A DNA stretch of 54,933 nucleotides from Secundilactobacillus folii (GTDB lineage: Bacteria > Bacillota > Bacilli > Lactobacillales > Lactobacillaceae), in the NCBI RefSeq assembly GCF_009720675.1, contig NZ_WNJO01000013.1:1-54933 (forward strand), read 5' to 3'. Below, one piece after another: positions 50,003-54,933 of the stretch (position 1 is its first letter; each line of letters begins with the position of its first letter). The notes beneath the pieces are model-generated. The model was given only the letters and a program-made list of their open reading frames with translations. It was not told the origin of the DNA and made no database searches. Both the position numbers and the translations under genes were made by a program.

Positions 50003-50086
50003 TTGAACCACCTCTTGTAGTAAAATGGTGCTGCTATACACAGTACTAATTAGAATATAACACGAACCTGAAAGGAAATCTTGCAC

Positions 50087-50638
50087 ATGTTTAAAAATTG
50101 GCATCAATCTGGCAAAATTAAACGGCGTCAGCGTCAATATCAAGGCCGAGTCTTCGCGGTCGATCAACTTCAAATCGACACGCCAGATGGTCTGACTGTC
50201 GAACGTGATTTGATTCATACTGATCCAACAATTACGATTTTAGCGGTGACTCCGGATAATCAGGTTGCGTTAACCAGCGAGTACCGAGTCGGGATCAATG
50301 CGGATTCAGTTTCGTTGCCTGCTGGCATCATCAACCAAGGTGAGTCACCAGAAGATGCTGCCAAACGCGAGTTCAAAGAGGAAACTGGTTTTATTGCTGA
50401 CTCGGCTACAGTAATGACCACCATCACTTCTTCTGAGGGCTTTATGGATCAAACAGCTGCGCTAATGCTGCTCAAATTTGATCCGCAAAACAAAACCGAG
50501 ACTCATTTTGATGCTGACGAGTACGTGAATGTCCAGCTTGTCAGTCTTAACGAAGTCCTGCAATTCCTTAAACAGGGAAAGATCAATACTGCCCAGGCGC
50601 TAGCTGCGGTGGGCTACTATCAACTTTTCATTGCTTAA
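50087..50638 (+). CDS. Nudix hydrolase, ADP-ribose pyrophosphatase type
   Basis: 183 residues from the ATG at 50087; a TTG at 50081 closer to AAAGGA would add two residues. The Nudix box is complete: GIINQGESPEDAAKREF followed by KEETGF. The preceding VSLPAG and the QYRVGI-like EYRVGINADSVSLPAG element fit ADP-ribose pyrophosphatases (NudF group). Products would be AMP and ribose 5-phosphate. It is divergent from the antiporter gene and monocistronic. Confidence 0.9.
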   Translation: MFKNWHQSGKIKRRQRQYQGRVFAVDQLQIDTPDGLTVERDLIHTDPTITILAVTPDNQVALTSEYRVGINADSVSLPAGIINQGESPEDAAKREFKEETGFIADSATVMTTITSSEGFMDQTAALMLLKFDPQNKTETHFDADEYVNVQLVSLNEVLQFLKQGKINTAQALAAVGYYQLFIA

Positions 50639-50644
50639 AAGGCA

Positions 50645-50676
50645 AAAAGGGAACGTGCTCATGCACGTTCCCTTTT
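50645..50676 (+). terminator. Terminator of the Nudix gene
   Basis: Perfect 14-base arms AAAAGGGAACGTGC and GCACGTTCCCTTTT enclose TCAT. It ends four bases before the tRNA-Leu 3' end and could serve both strands. Confidence 0.9.
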
Positions 50677-50680
50677 AATA

Positions 50681-50765
50681 TACCGGAGATGGGGTTCGAA
50701 CCCACACGTCCTCAACGGACACTGGATTTTGAGTCCAGCGCGTCTGCCAGTTCCGCCACTCCGGC
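50681..50765 (-). tRNA. tRNA-Leu (anticodon CAA)
   Basis: 85 bases with the long variable arm of a leucine tRNA. The acceptor arms GCCGGAG and CTCCGGT pair with one G-T at the end, discriminator A. The anticodon loop is CTCAAAA, flanked by CTGGA/TCCAG. The T arm contains GGGTTCGAACCC. CCA is not encoded. Confidence 0.95.
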
Positions 50766-50830
50766 ATAAGCATATTTGTAAAAAGCATATCTTACTCACT
50801 CGAAGAATCCAAGCCTTTTATGATATACAA

Positions 50831-50904
50831 TCGGGAAGACAGGATTCGAACCTGCGACCCCCTGGTCCCAAACCAGGTGCTCTACCAAGCTGAGCTACTT
50901 CCCG
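50831..50904 (-). tRNA. tRNA-Pro (anticodon TGG)
   Basis: 74 bases. Acceptor arms CGGGAAG and CTTCCCG, discriminator A. Anticodon loop TTTGGGA between CCTGG and CCAGG. T arm GCAGGTTCGAATCCTGT. CCA is not encoded. It lies about 65 bases upstream of tRNA-Leu on the same strand and may be cotranscribed with it. Confidence 0.95.
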
Positions 50905-51008
50905 ATACCTTGATAAAATACCAACTTTATAAGTATACTACGCTCGGTTTATTTTGACTAGTTAATTTTCATTTTCTAGAAGAAATGCATTGCTTCAAGT
51001 TCATGTAG

Positions 51009-51014
51009 TATAAT
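51009..51014 (+). promoter_or_regulatory. -10 element of the tRNA-Thr gene
   Basis: A perfect TATAAT ends six bases before the mature tRNA 5' end. The -35 is weak (TGCATT at 50986-50991, 17-base spacing). Confidence 0.5.
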
Positions 51015-51020
51015 ATAAAT

Positions 51021-51093
51021 GCCGCTGTAGCTCAGAAGGTAGAGCACTTCCATGGTAAGGAAGAGGTCATCGGTTCAAATCCGATAAGCGGCT
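51021..51093 (+). tRNA. tRNA-Thr (anticodon GGT)
   Basis: 73 bases. Acceptor GCCGCT pairs with AGCGGC; the seventh pair is G-A, a mismatch next to the T stem. D arm GCTCAGAAGGTAGAGC, anticodon loop ATGGTAA between CTTCC and GGAAG, T arm ATCGGTTCAAATCCGAT. Discriminator T, CCA not encoded. Confidence 0.92.
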
Positions 51094-51116
51094 TGCACGA
51101 ACTTTTGGGAAATATG

Positions 51117-51161
51117 AAAAAAGCAACCAGCGTGAGATTTAACGTTGATTGCTCTTTTTTA
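51117..51161 (+). terminator. Terminator of tRNA-Thr
   Basis: AGCAA pairs with TTGCT and CAGCG with CGTTG (one wobble) around a 10-base loop (51122-51153). CTTTTTT follows on the plus strand and an A-run precedes it, so it may also serve the convergent GH30 gene. Confidence 0.7.
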
Positions 51162-51217
51162 AATTAAAAATATTGAAATTATAAACAAAAAAGTATTCAG
51201 TAAAATCTGTCAACCGA

Positions 51218-52750
51218 CTATTTATAATTATTAGCAGGCGTTGGGTTTAATGGGAATGAATCATCTTCAGGAATTTTTGAAGTGTTAATCTCATGAACTG
51301 ATTTATGCAAACTGACTGTTCCCCATGCTGGAACCACAACTGTTTGCCAAGCAGCCCCATCGCCATTTACGGTAACTGCTGCTGTAATCGGCTCACTAGA
51401 AGGATTATATAAGTGGGCTGTCAGGCTTCCCTCTGCTACAAATGCAACCGAGCCAAGACCACCTTTAATGCCATCTGTTGTGTAGTTAGAAGATTGGACA
51501 ACGGTTGCACCGACTGGAACATCTTGGCCAAAGTTTCGCAACATATAATACTCAAGATTCCGTTGGACCTTACCCGTTTTATGATCGATAGTGACCACCC
51601 CACGGCGACCAGTTGAATCTGCAGCATTTGGTAAACCGCGTTCGTCCAGCGCTAAATTCCACAAAGTAATCATACTAAGACCATGACGTACTAACCAATT
51701 ACCAATCGAACCAAACATAATATGTGCAGCATCTTCTGGAGTTTCCTCCATCATGCAACGACGTTCGGTCATAACTAACTGCCAGTTTGGATAACGACGA
51801 ATACCGTTGAATAAATTATTATATGGAACTGCATACGTGTGCACAGCTAACCCGTCGATTGAAGCCGCCTGCTCAGGGGAAACATGTTCGCTAATTGGTG
51901 TGTCCAGAGCATGTAAGCTATCATCATTGATAAAAATCTTAGTAGACGGAAATGATTGGTCCAGTGCTCGACGAAGATATGTTTTAGCAAATTCTGCTTG
52001 TTCATCAAGAGTCCAAACCATCGATGGCCAGTGTGAAGCATTAGAAGGCTCATTTTGGACAGTCACACCGTAAATTGGAATCCCCAATTTTTGATATTCT
52101 TCAATGTATTTTACAAAATAATTAGCATAGACTCCTTCAAACGAATCAATAAAGGGATCATAACCATTCCCTGTAAATTCGCCAAATCGTAAACGCCCGC
52201 CATGAGTTAAATGGCCTGTGTTCTTCATCCATGCAGGCGAAGACCAAGGAGAGGCAATGATTTTTACAGCCGGATTAATTGCTAGAATTTTCTGCAAAAC
52301 TGGCACAATATACTTTAAGTCTTTAGTTGCATCCGATGCTCCAGGCTTGCCGGTACCGATTGAAAAATGTTCCAGTTTATAATCTTGTTCACCAAATGGA
52401 ACGTCATCATACGTATAATATTCCTGGCTTTGGAAATCACATGATCCTAAGGGAATCCGAAGTGTTGAGAAACCGCCTTGATCTGGATCAAAAAGTTCAT
52501 GGAGTAATTGATCACGTTGTTTTTCGTTTTGGGAGTGCCAAATCAGAGATGCTGCAGAATCCGTCAATGCAGCTCCAGCCCCAATCCAATCCTGTTGTTT
52601 GATTGCGGGATCAATTACGATTGGTATAGCTTGGTCAGGCTTTGATGAGTACTTTGGTGTACTAAGTGGTTCCCGTTTCTGGGTTAAATCTCCGGAAGTG
52701 GCAGTCCAAAATTCATTCGTATACTTTTGACTTGGTCTATTTGTAGACAT
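51218..52750 (-). CDS. Glycoside hydrolase family 30 enzyme
   Basis: 510 residues, no signal peptide, so probably cytoplasmic. The GH30 barrel shows the start motif WIGAGAALTDSAASLIW, IIASPWSSPAWMKNTG, the acid/base glutamate in VTVQNEPSNAS and the nucleophile glutamate in LVMTERRC. A C-terminal beta-sandwich (about residues 400-490) follows, as usual for GH30. The family includes beta-glucosidases, beta-xylosidases and fucosidases; the exact sugar is not readable. AAGGATG precedes the ATG. No transporter is adjacent. A cre-like site lies in its promoter. Confidence 0.85.
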   Translation of the reverse strand: MSTNRPSQKYTNEFWTATSGDLTQKREPLSTPKYSSKPDQAIPIVIDPAIKQQDWIGAGAALTDSAASLIWHSQNEKQRDQLLHELFDPDQGGFSTLRIPLGSCDFQSQEYYTYDDVPFGEQDYKLEHFSIGTGKPGASDATKDLKYIVPVLQKILAINPAVKIIASPWSSPAWMKNTGHLTHGGRLRFGEFTGNGYDPFIDSFEGVYANYFVKYIEEYQKLGIPIYGVTVQNEPSNASHWPSMVWTLDEQAEFAKTYLRRALDQSFPSTKIFINDDSLHALDTPISEHVSPEQAASIDGLAVHTYAVPYNNLFNGIRRYPNWQLVMTERRCMMEETPEDAAHIMFGSIGNWLVRHGLSMITLWNLALDERGLPNAADSTGRRGVVTIDHKTGKVQRNLEYYMLRNFGQDVPVGATVVQSSNYTTDGIKGGLGSVAFVAEGSLTAHLYNPSSEPITAAVTVNGDGAAWQTVVVPAWGTVSLHKSVHEINTSKIPEDDSFPLNPTPANNYK

Positions 52751-52839
52751 TCAAATACATCCTTTCTTCACAACTCAGCTAATCGAATGCTATTCTTAGC
52801 ATTCATTTGTTCTGGTTAGCAAACTAATATAACAGTTTA

Positions 52840-52869
52840 AGTTTACTTTGAAAACGGTTTCTTTGTCAA
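52840..52869 (-). promoter_or_regulatory. GH30 promoter with a cre-like site
   Basis: On the minus strand TTGACA (52869-52864) is followed after 18 bases by TAAACT. The spacer contains a catabolite-response-like element; read on the plus strand it is TGAAAACGGTTTCT (52849-52862), one base short of the TGWNANCGNTNWCA consensus. Placement between -35 and -10 predicts repression by CcpA when preferred sugar is present. Confidence 0.55.
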
Positions 52870-53932
52870 TAGAAATTGTTCAGTAGATTACTGACAATTT
52901 CTGAAAGATAGTTTGCTAATGAAGTGTATGCAGACTTTCAGGTTAGCAGACAAATTAGGCATTGCAAGGCTGGTAAATCCATTTCATGATTGTTACAAAT
53001 AAAGAAGCTAAGTATAGTTGAGATGTTAAGGACTGATACCCAGTCAAGGTAGGATACTTTGAAATGTCATAAATAAATTTTGCTGGAATTAATCAAACAA
53101 TCAAGGAGAATATCAAATAGCGTTTAAAACTTGGAATGCTCCAAAAAAATATAGAGAGGATTACGATGAAAGGTCATTAAATCAGATGTTCTTCAGATAG
53201 CGCTTTTTCTCAAATTTTCTCTATTGAGAATTTAGTAATGAACCACAAACTAACATGGTACTTCTATAATATGCCTCTGTAATTTGATTTCGGAACTGTG
53301 ATTATAATTTGACAGCAACAAATAAAACTTTATTTAACTAGTTGCAGAAAAGTTGTCCCAAATTAGCCGTCACGCGTCAGAAATAATATTGTACTTTACG
53401 TATACCCTGTTATACTGAAATTATGGAGTTATATGTAGGTAAAGCAAATGGTTAAATCTGCAACCTGTACTATAGTATAGAACAGCAAAACAAACATAGT
53501 TCAACTAACAGACAAACTTACTACTGATTCTAGTTCACAAAATATTCACTAATAAACATTTAAAAATACGAGTGACATGGCAAAAGTTGTACAGAATAAT
53601 CATATTGGAATTTTTTACTATAAATTCAGTTCGGATACCTCAGTTAATAATGCTATTTTCAGTATAATTTGATATGCGTGAATTTGCTGATTGAAATTGA
53701 TGATTAACTTGTTCATAACAAGCAAGTCAGAATTAATTCAACTATTACAGTTTAAAATAACTATAAGGGTTGATAATATGTATTTCTGCTAGTCGTAAAA
53801 ACTTTGAACCTAAAATATTCAAATGGTTAAAATACGGGTTTTTTAAATCAAAGCAACAAGCGAAAATCAAAATGACAATAAATAATCATATTACTCTACA
53901 TAGCCAGTTAACCCAGAAAGGTTGGTGGTATC
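52870..53932. other. AT-rich region without an intact gene
   Basis: About 1.06 kb. Apart from the two short coding remnants at 53037-53200, I find no convincing gene, RNA or repeat. The strand-specific frames longer than 60 codons that touch 53770-54015 lack a ribosome site and overlap the small membrane protein gene. Confidence 0.6.
53037..53200 (+). pseudogene. Remnants of two adjacent, possibly phage-derived genes
   Basis: Frame one reads YPVKVGYFEMS, a TAA, then INFAGINQTIKENIK and a TAG at 53118-53120. An AAGGAG site follows inside it, and from an ATA at 53117 frame two reads AFKTWNAPKKYREDYDERSL and ends at 53198-53200. The peptides, the overlap and the ribosome site look like the junction of two phage structural genes, interrupted by a stop in one and lacking a normal start in the other. 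No source gene was identified. Confidence 0.35.
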
Positions 53933-54277
53933 ATGGCACAGGGACACCATTTCAAGAAAAAACAAGCGTCTTACCACTGGTTTACAGTTGGTGGAACTTT
54001 TCTATTCTTTTTTGAGATTTTGAAGCCAATTATTAAATGGCTTGCCCACGTGACAGCTGGTTTTTGGGCGATTATTTGGTCCGGAGTCGAACTATTATTA
54101 ATATGGCTCATTCCTATTATTGTCGTTTTGATGATCATGCGGTTTGTATTTTGGCTTTTGGGTGTCAATGCTGATACCCCCACCGATGATAGCTGGGATT
54201 CCGGCTATGATAATGGCTGGCTAGATAGTTGGGCAATGCACTCGCATGATGATGACAATTGGCATGATATATATTGA
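53933..54277 (+). CDS. Small membrane protein with acidic His/Trp-rich tail
   Basis: 114 residues; ATG at 53933 after AGAAAGG. A basic N-terminus (HHFKKKQ) precedes two or three hydrophobic helices (about residues 18-38 and 44-78). The tail is rich in Asp, Trp, His and Ser (DSWDSGYDNGWLDSW, HSHDDDNWHD). I do not recognise the family. A perfect-arm terminator follows the gene, which supports that it is real and monocistronic. Topology predicts the tail outside or inside depending on helix number. Confidence 0.6.
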   Translation: MAQGHHFKKKQASYHWFTVGGTFLFFFEILKPIIKWLAHVTAGFWAIIWSGVELLLIWLIPIIVVLMIMRFVFWLLGVNADTPTDDSWDSGYDNGWLDSWAMHSHDDDNWHDIY

Positions 54278-54290
54278 TTTTCACACGATT

Positions 54291-54341
54291 AAAAACCCGC
54301 CTTCTGAGCTTTAAAATATGGCTCAGAAGGCGGGTTTTTTA
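54291..54341. terminator. Strong terminator after the small membrane protein
   Basis: Perfect 19-base arms (54291-54309 and 54321-54339, core CCCGCCTTCTGAGC) with loop of 11 bases and T-runs on both strands. It probably also serves the convergent secreted-protein gene. Confidence 0.9.
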
Positions 54342-54400
54342 ATATATACAAATGGTTTTGCTATTCTCATTTCGCAATGACTTTCTTTAAAAGGTAGACC

Positions 54401-54778
54401 TTATGCACGATAGGTCTTTACGACCTTAAATGATTTTTTCGACCAATTTACATTCCAACTGTAGTGATAATTGCTATTATATTTCCCGTGCTTACCACCT
54501 TCTAACATCCACATAAATCCACCCTGTGTTCGATACCACGTTTTAACCACTTCACCTTTATGTAAAGTGACTCTTTTGACTGTACGATATGCCACAGAAC
54601 CCCCAATTGTTCTAACCTTTTCTGCTTTAGTTGCTTTCTTTACACGCACTAAGTATATTTTGTCTCGATAGTGATCTTGCCAGGCTGCGAGAGCGTTGAC
54701 TGGCTTGGCAATTGCCACGGTTACGAAGTCTATTCCCAATACCAAACTTGTACTGAGTATCTTGGTTACTAATTTCAT
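54401..54778 (-). CDS. Small secreted protein of unknown function
   Basis: 125 residues from the ATG at 54778, behind GGGAGA; the longer frame from 54820 has no ribosome site. A signal peptide (MKLVTKILSTSLVLG then a hydrophobic stretch) ends near VNALA-A. The mature part of about 90 residues is strongly basic and rich in Tyr, Trp and Lys, with VTLHKGEVVKTWYRTQGG and a WNVNWSKKSFK near the end. It resembles the short secreted proteins common in lactobacilli. No domain is recognised. Confidence 0.65.
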   Translation of the reverse strand: MKLVTKILSTSLVLGIDFVTVAIAKPVNALAAWQDHYRDKIYLVRVKKATKAEKVRTIGGSVAYRTVKRVTLHKGEVVKTWYRTQGGFMWMLEGGKHGKYNSNYHYSWNVNWSKKSFKVVKTYRA

Positions 54779-54875
54779 AATGTATATCTCCCTATAAGAT
54801 TGATTTAACGGAATAATCATACATCTATAATAAAATGAATGCTAGAGGTGTTTAACGTTAAAAAAGAACAGCAAG

Positions 54876-54899
54876 GTTTAATTAGGTGTCTAATTAAAC
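54876..54899. promoter_or_regulatory. Perfect inverted repeat, possible operator
   Basis: GTTTAATTAG (54876-54885) and CTAATTAAAC (54890-54899) are perfect 10-base arms around GTGT. There is no T-run, so an operator is more likely than a terminator. It lies near the right edge, so the controlled gene may be outside. Confidence 0.4.
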
Positions 54900-54933
54900 A
54901 GCAATCGAAAAAACAAAAAAAGTAGTCATCGAA

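Noticed and set aside
50003-50218. 72-residue N-terminal extension of the antiporter frame
   Set aside because: It overlaps the divergent Nudix gene, lacks a signal or membrane segment at the new start, and has no ribosome site; the GTG at 50002 is well placed.
50681-51093. Possible genomic-island boundary at the tRNA cluster
   Set aside because: No integrase gene and no duplicated tRNA 3' end were found in the window, so an attachment site cannot be claimed.
53770-54015. 81-codon frame before the small membrane protein
   Set aside because: It has no ribosome site, overlaps the better-supported gene at 53933 and its product has no protein-like pattern in the second half.

Overview
The window looks like chromosomal core DNA of a lactobacillus (Firmicutes, family Lactobacillaceae). 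The evidence is the gene order purR-glmU-prs, metG-tatD-rnmV-ksgA-veg-ispE and acpS-alr-antitoxin-mazF, the mevalonate-pathway HMG-CoA reductase, the zinc-free type B L31, the RNA polymerase delta subunit, frequent TTG/GTG starts with strong Shine-Dalgarno sequences, and a KxYKxGKxW-type mucin-binding surface protein. The genus cannot be fixed from the sequence alone.

Layout. 1-5.5 kb: the 5' part of a giant repeat-rich surface adhesin that runs off the left edge. 6-16.8 kb: a c-di-AMP-binding CBS protein (plus strand) converging on a minus-strand block: toxin-antitoxin pair, alanine racemase, AcpS, DEAD-box helicase CshA, MurF and an unknown protein; then a low-molecular-weight phosphatase, a class A sortase, a drug-efflux-type MFS protein and ribosomal protein L31B. 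16.9-21.5 kb: MurA, CTP synthase with a recognisable GGGC-type attenuator leader, RNA polymerase delta subunit and a DUF1934 protein. 21.7-24.8 kb: a plus-strand set lipL-like / HD-domain dNTPase / HAD phosphatase. 25-39.2 kb: a long minus-strand housekeeping block (prs, glmU, purR, zinc/manganese-type ABC importer, hydrolase, ispE, a secreted protein, veg, ksgA, rnmV, tatD, metG). 39.4-46.2 kb: a second minus-strand block (DUF72, TMEM175-type channel, sirtuin, HExxH protein, HMG-CoA reductase, Ppx/GppA, trpS) headed by a tryptophan T-box riboswitch. 46.4-50.6 kb: HelD, a cation/proton antiporter and a Nudix hydrolase. 50.7-51.1 kb: tRNA-Leu, tRNA-Pro and tRNA-Thr. 51.2-54.9 kb: an accessory end with a GH30 glycosidase under a cre-like site, about 1.2 kb of AT-rich non-coding DNA with two short phage-like coding remnants, a small membrane protein and a small secreted protein.

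How the parts work together. Cell-wall synthesis is well represented: Alr makes D-Ala, MurF adds D-Ala-D-Ala, MurA makes the first committed precursor and GlmU supplies UDP-GlcNAc. Nucleotide supply is the second theme: Prs makes PRPP, which PurR senses; PyrG makes CTP; the HD protein degrades dNTPs. RNA and translation functions form the third: MetG, TrpS, KsgA, RnmV, CshA, RpoE and HelD. Regulation is readable in several leaders: a Trp T-box, the pyrG GGGC/terminator leader, a Zur-like palindrome followed by a terminator-like hairpin before the metal importer, and tandem promoters with an inverted repeat before veg.

Most of the window is ordinary core genome. I saw no CRISPR array, no intact IS element and no defence island. 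The points most worth a second look are the Cys-to-Asp change in the MurA active site, the pyrG leader, the metal-importer control region, the T-box-headed cluster linking tryptophan charging to isoprenoid, polyphosphate and sirtuin genes, an isolated ispE in a mevalonate-pathway organism, and several unknown proteins. All calls come from reading the sequence and from family knowledge; no database search was run.
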